A stretch of DNA of 64,000 bases from Heterocephalus glaber. Lineage: Eukaryota > Chordata > Mammalia > Rodentia > Bathyergidae. Under the pieces are notes generated by a model. That model was not told the origin of the DNA. It ran no database searches and saw nothing but the letters and a program-made list of their open reading frames with translations. Of the stretch, positions 12,501 to 23,754 are shown in pieces. Every line of letters begins with the position of its first letter. Within the stretch, counting starts at the first letter, position 1. The stretch lies in contig NW_004624795.1 in the NCBI RefSeq assembly GCF_000247695.1, positions 2,601,890-2,665,889 of the forward strand. Direction: 5' to 3'. A program made the translations under genes and the position numbers.

Positions 12501-13880
12501 TCCCTGTGACAAACCCCACGCACTTCCAAAACTGGCCCCAGGAGCAGCGCTGCTGGTTGCTGAGAAACTCTGGACTCCAGAGGCCTCGGCAGGCAGGTCT
12601 GTCCCTTACGATGCATCTCGCTGTCCCCAGAAACACTCGCTGGAGTGCTCCCTGAGCGAGACCCAGGGCAACTACTGCTCACAGCTGGCCCAGATCCAGG
12701 CAAGGATCTCGGCCCTCGAGGAGCAGCTGCACCAGGTCAGGACCGAGACTGAGGGCCAGAAACGCGAGTACGAGCAGCTCCTGGACGTCAAGGTGCACCT
12801 GGAGAAGGAGATCGAGACCTACTGCCGCCTCATAGCCGGAGATGAGGAGTGAGTGACCCACCGGCACAATCCCCACTTCCTGCCTGCAACCTCCACCCTC
12901 CCAGCCTTTCTTTTTTATTCCCACTGCACAAAACACATCCCCCTTTGACCTCCAGGGTCATCTCTTCACACAGTACAGACCCGCCAGTGCCCCTGCCCCC
13001 TTCCCATGCGTCGTCCCTGTAAATCCCTGCGGGTTTCCAGCTTCTCTCTGTCCCAGGCCCAGACTTTCTCCGTTCAGCTCATTCCTAATATCACTGCTGC
13101 CCTGAAATAAATGTGCTCTGTACAGACGCCCAGCATGTGTCATCTTAAGTTTCATATGGATCTTACATTTTAAATATATGTATTTCTTAAGTCTTAAATT
13201 CAAGACAATCAAATAGGAATAATTTTTTATGTCTTCTCTTTCAGTAACACTTAATCATTTCCAGTTCCTGCCACAAAAATCTTAATATTTTTCCCCATAG
13301 TAAAGTAAGATGTTTTCGGCATACAAATTTCACTGAAGCTCATCAACTCAATAATATTTCTTAAGTGATAGAAAAAAGAGATAGAAAAGATAAACTTCTT
13401 TTTTCTTTACAGATCATGCTCCAAATCAAAAAGCTTTGGATCAGGAGGCTCAGGGAATTCATCTAAAGGTAGTAAAATCTAGTTGTCTCTGTCGCAGAAA
13501 AAACTCTTACGATGAAGGCAGTCATATATGACAATGGTCTGTAGTTCAGTAATTTTAACTAAAATGCTCTGAACTGAAAGTATTATTTTGGGTTTTATAC
13601 AACTATTCCAAATTATTGTTATAAATCTATACTTACTCCCTCCCCTATAACGTGCATAATATATTACAACCAACAGTGGAATTCTTAATCAGCTTACCTC
13701 TTCAGGTGAATAGATGCATTCACACGTGTCTTACTTCTAGATTTATCCAAAACCACACTGGTAAAGACGGTGGTTGAAGAGCTAGATCATCGAGGCAAAG
13801 TTCTTTCATCCAGGATTCACTCCATTGAGGAAAAGACATCGAAACTGACCAACAAGGCAGAGCAGAGGGTCCCCTTCTAG
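6587..13880 (+). CDS. KRT28: Keratin, type I cytoskeletal 28 (IRS keratin)
   Basis: Acidic intermediate-filament protein of the hair-follicle inner root sheath, expected to dimerise with a type II IRS keratin. Eight coding exons: 6587-7024, 7575-7657, 8167-8323, 10468-10629, 10732-10857, 12631-12848, 13413-13468, 13741-13880; all junctions GT-AG, 459 aa. Gly/Ser-rich head to about residue 80; rod about 82-392 with helix initiation motif [17 protein letters not shown] (from residue 89) and termination motif near 368-392 ([20 protein letters not shown]). The tail [12 protein letters not shown]... and ending [14 protein letters not shown] are diagnostic of K28. I chose the ATG at 6587 (context AGACC-ATG-TCT) because MSL(R/Q) is the conserved start; the in-frame GTG upstream is not used. 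Intron 4 is only 102 bp. Nothing looks broken. Lineage substitutions include AEAWFGEK at the end of exon 4. Confidence is high on family, and on K28 from the tail and gene order. Confidence 0.95.
7302..7414 (-). repeat. B1-type SINE in KRT28 intron 1
   Basis: The antisense B1 shows GAGATAAGTCCAAGCTGGAC, then CTTGCCTCAGC and ending GCACCACCATGCCTGGCT. It lies between exons 1 and 2. Confidence 0.8.
9102..9260 (+). repeat. B1-ID dimeric SINE in KRT28 intron 3
   Basis: The left half is B1 (GGAGGCTGAGGCAGGAGGAT, GCCCAGCCTGGGCAACTTAG). The right half is ID-like (GGGGAGATAGCTCAGGGC...GAGTTCAATCCCCAGTA). The A-rich tail has become a GGAA repeat. Confidence 0.8.
9261..9353. repeat. (GGAA)n microsatellite
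   Basis: About 90 bp of GGAA units with three GAAGAAGG interruptions, seeded on the tail of the preceding SINE. Confidence 0.95.
9958..10045 (-). repeat. MIR SINE fragment in KRT28 intron 3
   Basis: The antisense MIR core is recognisable as CTCCCTGTGCCTCTGTTTCC followed by CAATCTGTAAAATAC. Confidence 0.6.
11532..11606 (-). repeat. ID SINE in KRT28 intron 5
   Basis: The antisense copy reads GTATCAGGGATTGAACTAGG...GAACCACTGAGCTAAATCCC and ends with the GC-rich ID 5' end. Confidence 0.85.
11691..11758 (-). repeat. ID SINE, left arm of an inverted pair
   Basis: Antisense ID copy preceded by a poly-T tract (its tail) at about 11671-11687. It abuts a + strand ID copy with almost no spacer. Confidence 0.85.
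11759..11860 (+). repeat. ID SINE, right arm of an inverted pair
   Basis: Sense ID copy beginning GGGCCAGGGATTTAGCTCAG and ending CGATCCCTGGTACC, then an (AAAAT)n-like tail. It is head-to-head with the preceding copy. Confidence 0.85.
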
Positions 13881-13924
13881 CTGCCGTTTAGGACCCAGCA
13901 CACCCGCATCATCCTAAATATCAG

Positions 13925-14023
13925 AATAAAAACACTTTCTATGCCTAAAGATGAGTTCCTTAACCAAAATACTTCCTTTCTCAGTAACTTCTACAGGATG
14001 TTGGGTGTTTGTTTCCAAATAAA
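13925..14023 (+). promoter_or_regulatory. KRT28 polyadenylation signals
   Basis: AATAAA occurs at 13925-13930, 45 bases after the stop, and again at 14018-14023. The second, with downstream T-rich sequence, would give a 3' UTR of about 160 bases. Confidence 0.7.
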
Positions 14024-14084
14024 TGAAAAAGCTGGTAAACACACACTTGCATTCACTTGATGCCCAATAAATAATTAGTGGTGA

Positions 14085-14280
14085 TTTTTTTTCTAAGTTC
14101 TTTTATTGGTACATTTTAGGTATACGATTCGCTTACATTTATCATTGGGTGCTTGTAGCTGTACATGATGTATCTTGGTTCTTATTTTTTCCCATTACCT
14201 GTGCGTCCTTCACCCCCTCCACCCTTCCCTATTTACACAGACATCATTTCCGTTTAATTAGTTGTGATTTAATTTTTCCT
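14085..14280 (-). repeat. L1 3' end fragment, antisense
   Basis: TTCTTTTATTGGTACATTTT...CATTGGGTGCTTGTAGC...CCCTCCACCCTTCCC matches a second copy at 18826-19000 in this window and has the layout of a rodent L1 3' UTR read backwards. Confidence 0.55.
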
Positions 14281-14399
14281 TAGGGAGATACTTTCATTCT
14301 AGTTTTAAATAATAGGCAATACCACACATGATGTCGAGATATTAAACATTCGCTGGGCATAATCTTTAAGTCACACAGGCAAATATGGGAAAGTTCAGA

Positions 14400-14570
14400 A
14401 AATCTACGACTTGCAGGGATCAGAAGAGGATCTGGAGAAGGAGGAGAGGGGAGGGAAGGGGGAGGGAAGACAATTAAGATGTCGTATGTATGTTACCGAT
14501 CCCCCAGGAAGAATGTAATTATTATGCATCACAAACATATCCTGATAAAAACAGAAACTGAAAACAATTT
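14400..14570 (+). repeat. L1 3' end fragment, sense
   Basis: Purine-rich stretch (GGAGAGGGGAGGGAAGGGGG) followed by ATGTATGTTACCGATCCCCC and an A-rich end. The same arrangement occurs at 39660-39850. Confidence 0.45.
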
Positions 14571-16340
14571 TGGTACCAGCACAACTTGAAGACTGAAAGG
14601 CCCCCAGCACAACTGGAAAGCTTGTCTTACTGATTTCAAATGAGAATTATTGTTACTAGGAATAAAGTGATTTGGGGCATGAAAAACTTCTACCGCTAGG
14701 CGGCGCAAGCCTAGCCTTTTTCCCAGAGCCTCAAACCCTTCCAGGCATCTGAATACTTCTCAGGATCCCATTCCTCGTCTGTACAGGAAAATCCCTGAAA
14801 AGAACCTCACCCATGAGCCTCGTGTTAGTGCCTTTTTTCTAGAATGGCATTTGGAAGCTTTTTCTGTCAAAACCGAGAGAGTAAATATTGTAGGCTATGC
14901 AAACTATAGGTCTCTCTATTTCAAATACTCAACTCAATCGTTGTAACAGGAAGCAGCCACAGGCAACAGATAGACCAACAGCTGCAGCAGTAAAAATCTT
15001 ATTGAGGGGCTCTGAAACGCCTGCCCAGCAGCTCAAACTCTCATGAGGCTGATGCATGTTTGAGTCGCTGTATCTTTCTACCCTAGGAAAGGGTCATTTC
15101 ACTAGTATACCGCCCACTTCAGGGAAAAGCCCTTCGTCGGAGAGCAGAATTGTGCTCAGCAAGCCCTCAGTCACAGGGGAGTACAAAGAAGTGGTGAAGC
15201 AAATGGGATATTTACAAAATCTTCTGCCAAAAGTCATCAAATGAAGCCAACGCTAGAAATTCACAAGGAAACAACTTCCCAGCTATACAGTGGACAGGAC
15301 CAGCTCCTTAATTGGCAAAGCTCGGGGAAAAATCAAAGTGTGGAGTCTCTTGTTCAGAGGCCAAGGGGAAAAATGCCATTGTGAGTATCTCGGTGTAATG
15401 CTTTGTCCTCTCCTGCGGCTGCACTCTCGAATTGTCCTTGGTTTTCCTTATTTTCTTTTTTGGCTTTTTTTTATGTGGTTGTTTTGGGAGGCATTTTTGC
15501 TATTTCATATCATGCTAAGGAAAGAAAAGATAAAATTTTAAGTTGTTGCCTACATTTTACCACTAGTTTTATCTTGTGCGGTGTCTGTTTTAAATCCAGA
15601 TACAAGAACATTGACCTTGTTCACATAAGACTGAGGTTCTGTTCTGTGATTCATGTTTTGCAGTTCATATGTGAGTGTGTATCTTGTTCTTACAAAACTG
15701 TGGAAACACTGCGCAAAACAAGCTGAATTGTTTGCATTTGACATCTTTGTACGAGCGCTTTGTACCGATACTCTTCACCTGTGGTTTCCTGGAAAGAAAG
15801 ACTGAAAGGAGAAGGAACTGTGGAGTGTGCTGGGTTTCTATACCATGATTTTCAGCCTAAGTGTTTGGCTAACACAGGAAGGTACCCCGAGTACAGACAG
15901 GATGGGCTTCCTCGGTCATGCGTGTTTCTCGGAACACCGATACTTCTGTATCTGAAGCAAGTTCAAGCTTGTATGGAAAGCCTGCCTCCCTGGGGTTATC
16001 ACAGAAGAGACAGGCTTACTTGGAGACAGGCTTACTCGGTGCTTGTACCCACCGAGAGTGCTGCTGGAGCCCCATGAATCATGACTCCATGACATGGTGC
16101 CCCTGGCCACTGCCTATGCCACGTGTCCCAAGACAGTGAGCACCAGTGCAAGTGAACACATCATACATTCTGGTGCTCGAGCCATGCACCTCGGTCTGAT
16201 CAGAATTCACTTCCACGGGTTCAAAGACAGGATACCAAGCATTTCAAGATAGCAGCAGAACGTTAAACCAAGTGTGTGGCTATTCTGAACCACCTTGTGC
16301 CACTGCCCAAGCTTCGTGCCATGAAGCCAGCCCTGTTCGT
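14571..16340. other. KRT28-KRT27 intergenic, nothing identified
   Basis: Moderately unique sequence. Frames of 60-107 codons occur at 15056-16140 but overlap on both strands, without splice structure or a recognisable product. Confidence 0.5.
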
Positions 16341-16535
16341 GGCACCTGTTTTAAAATGTATTTTATTAACCCATGCTAGTTGAACAGATTAGCAGGTTTG
16401 TGGTAACAGTTCCACACATGGCTATATCGTGCACGGACCGTGTCCAGCCTCCCTTCCACCCTCTCCCACCCTCCCCTCCTCCCCCACCAGTCCCCTTCCC
16501 AGCCCCTAACAGTCCCACTTTCAAAAGCTACTGTC
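16341..16535 (-). repeat. Possible L1 3' end, antisense
   Basis: ATTTTATTAACCCATGCTAG... followed by a C/T-rich block (CCTCCCCCACCAGTCCCC), the same order as the other antisense L1 3' UTR copies here. Confidence 0.4.
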
Positions 16536-16919
16536 TCCGTGGTGAGCAGCCGTCCACAGCAAGGCCCCTTCCAGCCGGAAGTGCTCACTGCCCTTTGTGC
16601 CGAGGATGTGAACAGACTTTAAAGAAAAACAGCCCTAATGCAGCACTTCTTGCTGAAGAAATGGAGTTCCCTCTGCGTGTTTGGCAAAGGAAAGGACGCA
16701 GAACTAAATTCTGGGTGAATCTGCTTTAATTTCTTCTAAGCTCACAGAGTGGAAAGACACATCCCATCCTCTGGCTTCCAGGTTAAATCTGTCCATCCTT
16801 CCTGGGTGTGTGAGGATGGACGGCCTCCAGGTCTGTGATTTCCTTTGCTAGACAGAATGTGGGGATCCCGGGCTTGGTCCCCCTAGCGTCATGAAGATTC
16901 ACCCTGACCCTTCTGGAGG

Positions 16920-17105
16920 CAGCACTGGGGATTGAACTCAGGGCCTCTACACTGAGCTACATCCCCAGCCCTCTTTGTTATTTTTTATTTTGAGCCTGGG
17001 CCTCCCTATGTCACTCATCTGCTAAGGTGGGGCTCAAACCTGCAACCCTCCTGCTTCAGCCTCCCACAGTGGTGGGACTGTAGGTATGCACCGCCATGCC
17101 CAGCT
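16920..17105 (-). repeat. B1-ID dimeric SINE, antisense
   Basis: The ID-like half (GCACTGGGGATTGAACTCAG...GAGCTACATCCCCAGCCC) is followed by an antisense B1 half (CTGCTTCAGCCTCCCACAG...CACCGCCATGCCCAGCT). Confidence 0.8.
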
Positions 17106-17178
17106 TCCCTCTGCCTTTTGCTGTAGTGGGCTTCCACCCTGACAAAGGAATCAGCATCCCGGTAAAAGAGAAGGAATT

Positions 17179-17260
17179 GGGCCGGGGATTTAGCTCAATG
17201 GTTTTGCCACCTGCTGCGCAAGTACAAGGACCCGAGTGTGATGCCCGCTACCAAAAAAAA
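17179..17260 (+). repeat. ID SINE with perfect target-site duplication
   Basis: The element is flanked by identical AGAAGGAATT direct repeats at 17169-17178 and 17261-17270, proving a retroposition event. The A-tail is nine A. Confidence 0.95.
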
Positions 17261-17717
17261 AGAAGGAATTCAAGCCCCTGTGGTTGGGCAGTTAATTGTG
17301 AAAGCAGAAAGCACAAACCACTGTTCCTTCTTTTAGCAAACACCCAAACACTGGACATGAAATCAACATTCGGTATTTGCATCATTTTGAAATAATCGTG
17401 CTTGTCAATTGCTACACTCTGATTACATCTCCTTGTACAACTCTGACCCTTATGTAAGCACTATTTTCCTAATTTTCTATTAACCTGGTTTCCTATGTAC
17501 CTTAATATTTCTTATCTCTTCGTAACCATCAATCAATCAATCAGTTTTATTGATTATTCTGATTAAAACCATGAAGCAATCATTTTTATCTGTTCCTGGA
17601 AGACCTCACTTTCAGAAGCCCCATCCTCCCAGTTGGTAAAAAATAAGAACTATTTCTTCCCTCCTCCCTGATCCCAGGGCCTTTGCCCTGAGCTAAGTCC
17701 CAGCCCATTTTCTTTAC

Positions 17718-18133
17718 AGATATTCCTCATTTAATGACCTAGCTGTCTAACAACTGTTCTGCTTTACACCCAAGGTGTGTTATCCAGACTTACACCCTGC
17801 CACTTGGACCTACGACCTGTCTTTTTCATTTTCTACTTTTGCACAGTTCTGCATGTCTTGTTTATGGAGCCTCAGTGTCTTTTTTTGAACAGTATACCTG
17901 TTTATACAGAACTGTAATTTTTGCTGATTGTACTGTACTGTAGAGTCCTGTAATTTTATGTTGTTACCACTACAGTGCTGCATGTAAGAGTTATGCAAAT
18001 AAAAGCAAAATCATCAAGTTGGAGGTTCCTTGGACCATTTCTTTGTTCTGAATATTTACACAATTCCTCATTTAGCGACCAATTCATTTAATGATCTAGT
18101 CGCAGGAATAGAACTCAGTTGTTGGACAAGGAT
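17718..18133. mobile_element. Degraded non-autonomous DNA transposon (Tigger-like, class uncertain)
   Basis: The left end TATTCCTCATTTAATGACC and the right end GTTGTTGGACAAGGAT are roughly inverted. A second TTCCTCATTTAGCGACC lies near the right end. The pattern resembles pogo/Tigger-derived MITEs, but the class is not certain. Confidence 0.4.
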
Positions 18134-18232
18134 TTTTTTTTTTTTTTTTTTTTTTGAGACAGGGTCCCACTAAGTTGCTAAGTTGCTGGGCTCAAATTTG
18201 CTTTCGATTCTCTGGCCTCAGCCTCCCAGAGG
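18131..18232 (-). repeat. B1-type SINE, antisense
   Basis: A long poly-T tail, then GAGACAGGGTCCCACTAAG...CTGGCCTCAGCCTCCCAGA. Confidence 0.8.
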
Positions 18233-18460
18233 AACTATTCCTTTTCCAAACTGCTACCCAGCTGTCAATCAAGGGTGCTCAGTCAGTGCCCTTGCACTGG
18301 GGCACTGGTCCCGGGTGGATCCAAAGCTTTCTTTTTCCATTGTTTTCTCTTCCAGTGGCTTCCTGACAAAGGCATAAAGGAGGTAAATCTTTTGAGACCT
18401 TTCATGTGGGGATACATTTTTATTCCACTGTCTCTGTGGTTGTCAAAGAAAAGGACTGTA

Positions 18461-18537
18461 GGCCAGGGATTTAGCTCAGTGGTTTCGCTGCCTGCTGCGC
18501 AAGCGCAAGGACCTGAGTTCGATCCCCGGTACCAAAG
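18461..18537 (+). repeat. ID SINE with target-site duplication
   Basis: Flanked by AAAGAAAAGGACTGTA (18445-18460) and AAAGAAAAGGCCTGTA (18538-18553), a 16-bp duplication with one difference. The body is a near-consensus copy of the local ID subfamily. Confidence 0.95.
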
Positions 18538-18825
18538 AAAGAAAAGGCCTGTAGTTGGGGCATCAGTTTGGGTAGGAGCCTGGCTCCTGTTCGCCCCTAG
18601 GCTTCTCTGAGGTTCGCCGTGAACAGGAACCTCATGGCCATTTGGGCTCCTGTCTGTGTTTCTTGGTGGTCTCTGAACTTAGACGCTCCTCCTTCAGTTC
18701 TCCAAAGGTCCTCAAATGCTTATGAAACACTGTCTCCATCGTATCGCCCTTCTTCAGTTCCAGAAGATCTGCTTAGCATTGTTCTCCTTGGACCAAGATT
18801 CTTCTTCTTTTTTTTTTTCACCCAT

Positions 18826-19110
18826 TAACTTTATTGGTACATTATAGGTACAAAATACAGTTACATTCATCATTGGGATCTTGTACCTTTACATGAGTCT
18901 CTTGGTTCTTATTTTTTTTCCCCTTCCCTTGCCCTCCCTTCACCCCCTCCACCCTTCCCTATTTGCAAAGACCTTGTTTCCATTTTTTTCTTCTTCTCAT
19001 ATTTTTTCCTTTCCTCTACCCCTCCCAATTCCCCTGCTCTTTTAGACCTTTTCTTCCTGTTACACAATATCAGTTATACATTTTTTAAATTACAATATCA
19101 AGATCTAGGA
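18826..19110 (-). repeat. L1 3' end, antisense
   Basis: TTAACTTTATTGGTACATTA...TCATTGGGATCTTGTACC...CACCCCCTCCACCCTTCCC parallels the copy at 14085. Confidence 0.6.
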
Positions 19111-19139
19111 GACATTACCACAGATTTTACAGAATTTAA

Positions 19140-19570
19140 AAGGATATAGAAAGAATATTACAAAAATCTTTTTTGAAATAAATTTGTCAACTTCTAAGAA
19201 GTAACTTGGAAGACAAATTAATAAAACTAACTCTGGAGGAAATATAAAATTTGAATAGCACTTATTAAAGAAAATATATTCCTAGCTTGAAAACCTACCT
19301 ATATGACAACACCAGGCTCATAAACATTTTAACTGATAAATTATATCAAACAATTAAAGCAGAAAAAAGAAGGAATGCTTCTCCCCTCATTTTAGGAACT
19401 CAACATTGTGCTAATCCTAAAACTGGATAAAGATAATAGGAGAAAAAAGTATGAACATAGATAGAAATTTGTTTAACAAAACAAACTATTAGAAGTCAGA
19501 TCTGGCAGTATGTAGAAAGTGGTTTTGTTATAGGGATGGCAGTGTTGGTTCAGCATTGGAAGATCCACCC
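19140..19570 (+). repeat. L1 ORF2 remnant, sense
   Basis: The order of segments follows mammalian L1 ORF2: an AAATTATATCAAACAATTAAA segment, then CTAATCCTAAAACTGGATAA, TATGAACATAGATAGAAATT and TGTTGGTTCAGCATTGGAAG. It is heavily mutated. Confidence 0.65.
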
Positions 19571-19981
19571 CCAACAAGATTCTTCTTTCTTGAGCTTTTC
19601 CTTTATCGGTCTTTTTTATCTCCCTGATCCACTTGTTGGGAGATACTTTTTTAAATTCCTTGACAACTCATTTATTGGAGCTTTATTTTGGAAGTTAATT
19701 TTTAATCCTAATGACTTTCTCTTGTGCTTACTGATCAGTTTTACTGATCAATGTTTGTGGATTTGCGGTATTTTTGTTCCTTCCATCAGTAAGAATTATA
19801 AGTATGCTCATTTTTAAAGTTTTCTTCAGCTTTCTTTATTACCTCTATTTCCTCTTAGCATTATTTTTTGTTTCTTTCAGTGAGCCTCTGTTTATTGGAT
19901 TGGATTGTTCTCAGTGTATGGTGATCTTTGAAATTCTATTCATTTTCAAGAGTAAACCAGCCTTAAACATCTGGAAACTCG

Positions 19982-19983
<2 letters not shown>

Positions 19984-20025
<42 letters not shown>
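19984..20025. repeat. (TG)n microsatellite
   Basis: About 21 uninterrupted TG units. Confidence 0.95.
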
Positions 20026-20027
<2 letters not shown>

Positions 20028-20206
20028 ATTCCAACCTGGCTGTGTAATGAGCTTCCTTTCAGGAGGAATGTGCAATAATATGTATCTGGAGATCTTTTCT
20101 CTAGGATCCTCCAGATTCCCAAGAGAAAAACTCAACAATCACAGCTGACTACACAGTCTTTGGGGCCCAGTGCAAAATTAAAATGTAGAGCCCTTATTCA
20201 AAAGTC

Positions 20207-20338
20207 AGGTAATGCACTGTAATGCACACCTGTGATCCCAGCACTCACAAGGCTGAAGCAGGAGGACTGCCGGAAGTTTGAGGCCAGCCTGGACTACATA
20301 GTAAGACTCTGCCTCAAAATAAAGAAAGAAAGAAAAAG
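20207..20338 (+). repeat. B1-type SINE
   Basis: TGTGATCCCAGCACTCACAA, then GTTTGAGGCCAGCCTGGAC, TACATAGTAAGACTCTGCC and an A-rich tail. Confidence 0.85.
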
Positions 20339-21660
20339 TCAGGGAAATTTTCAGTTAAAAAGTACTAAAAAATAAGCCTTTTTCTTTTAAAGATATATTG
20401 TGACTGGCAGCATGTAATGGAGTAATAGAAATACCTATGTAACAATGTAAGCTTACAAACTGCAAAAAAAAATTTGGTGCCATAATTTTAGGTAATATAA
20501 TAAGTTATAATGCCTTAATAATATAATTTCTTGGTGGGCAAAATTTTCTGGCTTTCTGTTTTGCAAATTCATTTATTCGCAACTTCATTTTGAATCTGTA
20601 TAACTGAAAGCGATGTCACTTATTCTTGGCAGACACAAGATAGCAAATGAGTTTTTTATAAAACTTTTAAGAAGAGAAAAAATGAGGGGAAGGAATAATG
20701 TCAACAAAGGCAAAGAGATGGGAGGAGGAAGTAATAAGATAGAAGAATAGGAAGTCAGCAGGGAAGAGCTGCATCCAGAAGTCGCCAGCTGCCGAGAGTC
20801 TGCCGAGCCCTAAACTATGAGAGACGCCACAGACAGGAGGGAAAAGGGAGCAACCAAAAATGTAGAAGGATTTTCAGAGAGCAGCTGTCTGAGTCTCATT
20901 CAGAGTGAGGTGGTCAGTACAGAAGAAGAAATATAAGAAACCATCATTGGATTGGAGATGCGCAGCGATGAACGACCTCAATCCCTAAATCTCTAAACCG
21001 GTGGAACCAAAATTCAGGAGTGAGTAGAAGGTAAAAAGCAACAGAAGAAAACACAGAAAATTATCCTAGAAACAGTGAAAGGAAGGAAAAGAGAAATATG
21101 AGAAGTCTAGAGATTGGAAGGGAACCTCCAGGCTACAATCTGGCCCCTTCATTTAGGACTGAGGAAACTGAGGCCCAGAGAGGTTGACTGATGTCCTTAC
21201 TTAACCTGATTAGCAACAGATCTTAGATAGTGAAACCAGCAGAGATAAAATGGTAACTCAGGAGGATTACAATCGAGGAAAGGCTGTCTCCCACTATGAT
21301 CCCGCTTCACTCCCCAGTTTTCACCTGGGACCTGGCCTCCTTCCTGTGGTGTCATGAACCCGTGGTCTTGAAATTATTTTCAACATATGTGATTGAAAAC
21401 TGACTACAATGCTGCGCTTTCTGGAGAAAACACAATGTTCTTGGTTTGGGAAAGAGAAATGTGTCCATCATACTTTCTTAGTCTCACAGGAATTTTACAA
21501 CCCTGAAGCCCGGAAGGCAGGACAGCTGCTCACACTCAATTTGAAAAGCAACCCTGTACTACCCTTGATGGTGCTCCACCCTGCCCCTTCCAGAGATAAC
21601 AAATAACCCCTCAGAAACTCCCCACCCACGGAAATGGGAACAGTAGGGTAAAGACATTCA
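20339..21660. other. Intergenic upstream of KRT27
   Basis: No gene is recognised. A MIR fragment (+) is visible at about 21140-21240 (CTGAGGAAACTGAGGCCCAG). The remainder is AT-leaning and otherwise featureless. Confidence 0.5.
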
Positions 21661-21668
21661 TTAAGAAA

Positions 21669-21683
21669 AAATCACCCAATTAT
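21669..21683 (+). promoter_or_regulatory. KRT27 upstream AAATCNNCCAATTAT element
   Basis: AAATCACCCAATTAT is 92 bp before the TATA box, as in KRT25 (92 bp) and KRT28 (94 bp). ATAATTT follows closely in both KRT27 and KRT28. Confidence 0.55.
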
Positions 21684-21760
21684 GGATAATTTGCAATGAG
21701 CTGGCAAACACCATTCTGCTATGAGTAGCAACGTTTATCCAGAAACACCCTAATAATGTG

Positions 21761-21768
21761 TATATAAA
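21761..21768 (+). promoter_or_regulatory. KRT27 TATA box
   Basis: TATATAAA lies 64 bp before the KRT27 ATG. Confidence 0.85.
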
Positions 21769-21824
21769 GCAAACAAACGTGAGCGGGACACTGACGACTC
21801 GCCCGTCACTCCAGCCTGGACACC

Positions 21825-22281
21825 ATGTCTGTGAGCTTCTCTTCAGCATCCAAGCAGCTGGGTTCCCCTGGGCGGCTGTCTGAGGGGCGCCCAAGCTTCC
21901 CAGCTGGAAACCCCTGTGGAGTCCCAGGCATCAGAAGTGGCTTCTCCTGTGCCTTTGGGGGCAGCTGGTCTGCAGGAGGGCTGGGCACGGGAAGCGCCTC
22001 CTGTGCCGGCTTCGCTGTGAATGAGGGCGGCCTGCTGTCCGGCAACGAGAAGGTGACCATGCAGAACCTCAACGACCGCCTGGCCTCCTACCTGGACAAC
22101 GTGCGTGCCCTGGAGGAGGCCAACGCTGACCTGGAGCAGAAGATCAAGGGGTGGTATGAGAAATTCGGACCTGGTTCTTGCCGGGGCCTGGATCATGATT
22201 ATAGCAGATATTTTCCGATCATTGATGACCTTCAGAACCAGGTAAGGGACACAGCACCCAGGGTTATAACACTTATGACAG

Positions 22282-22318
<37 letters not shown>

Positions 22319-23704
22319 AAGCACGGGTGCACATAAACTGCCACAACAGGGCTTTGGGCTCAGCTTCTAAATTTTGGCAGCTCATTATCAACATTAAAAA
22401 TAATTTGTTAAGATTCTAATCTTCGAACGTGGCCCTCCCATCATCTGACATTGGGTACACAATGTCTGTTTCCAGGAGGAAAATATCAAAAACCATCCAA
22501 CGTCTTCAATTACATATTCACACTTTCCAACAGAAAGAGGCTTTTTGGATGGCGACAGAAAGAAGTAAAAGAAGCCATAGTTCAAGTTCTCACTTTCAAA
22601 ACAGTTCTCCTCTTATTAGATACAGATGCTAGGAATATTACTACAAGTTCATAGATAACTTTATTTCAAAGAAATTCACATTTTTAAAAGTGTTTCTTTA
22701 CTCCCAAATAACTCTCCACTTACCAGATAATTTCTGCGACCACGAGTAACGCCGGTGTTGTGCTACAAAACGATAACGCAAGACTGGCCGCTGATGACTT
22801 CAGGTTGAAGTAAGTAACGCTGAAGTCAAGGCCGAGAAAGGTCGCCCAAGAGTGTCCGCCTTGTGCTGAGGCCGAGGTCAGCGTTAGCCTTTGTTTTGTT
22901 TATTTGTTTATTCGCTTTAAACCAAACACGTATTAGAGGGACTTGGTCCTTTTCACTTGGGAAAGTGGGGGCTGCCTGAAGGAATCTCAAGATCCCCGAG
23001 AGGGCAAGTTCTGAATAACTCCATTCTCTTGCTTCAAGGAAATGTATTTATTGATGGCATTGTGGGAAGCCTAACGGAGGTTTCCTAGATGACTGTGATA
23101 GTTTCACCCTCCAAGTTGTGAGTTTTGTGAGGGTCTAAAAAGCGCTGTGGTGACTGACTCCTGATAAATGTGTGCTAGGTATGAAAACGAGCTGGCCCTC
23201 CACCAGAGCGTGGATGCCGACATCAACGGGCTCCGCCGAGTCCTGGACGAGCTGACCTTGTGCAGAGCCGACCTGGAGATCCAGCTGGAGACCCTCACGG
23301 AGGAGCTGGCCCACCTGAAGAGGAACCACGAGGAGGTGGGCACTGGCCTTCCCTCCCGAAATGAAAACTTAATTTCAGATGATAGACACCGTGTCACAAA
23401 TGAATGCCAAGAGGAGCTTGACAGTTTCTCCTGATGACTTAGATGGTTTGAAATGTTTCTATTCGTCCCTCTCAAAAGAAACCAACCCCACAAAAAAGCT
23501 TCTGTGGATTATGGCCACCTGGCTCCTTTAAAAAATAGATCCTAAGGCCAGGAGTGGTGGCACACATCTGTAATCTCAGCACTTGGGAGACTGAGACAGG
23601 AGGATTGCAAGAAAGTTAGTGGTCAGCCTGGGCTACAGAGCGAGCTCAAGACCAACCTGGACTACGTTCAAGGCCAGCCTGAACTACATAGTGAGACCTT
23701 GTCT

Positions 23705-23754
<50 letters not shown>
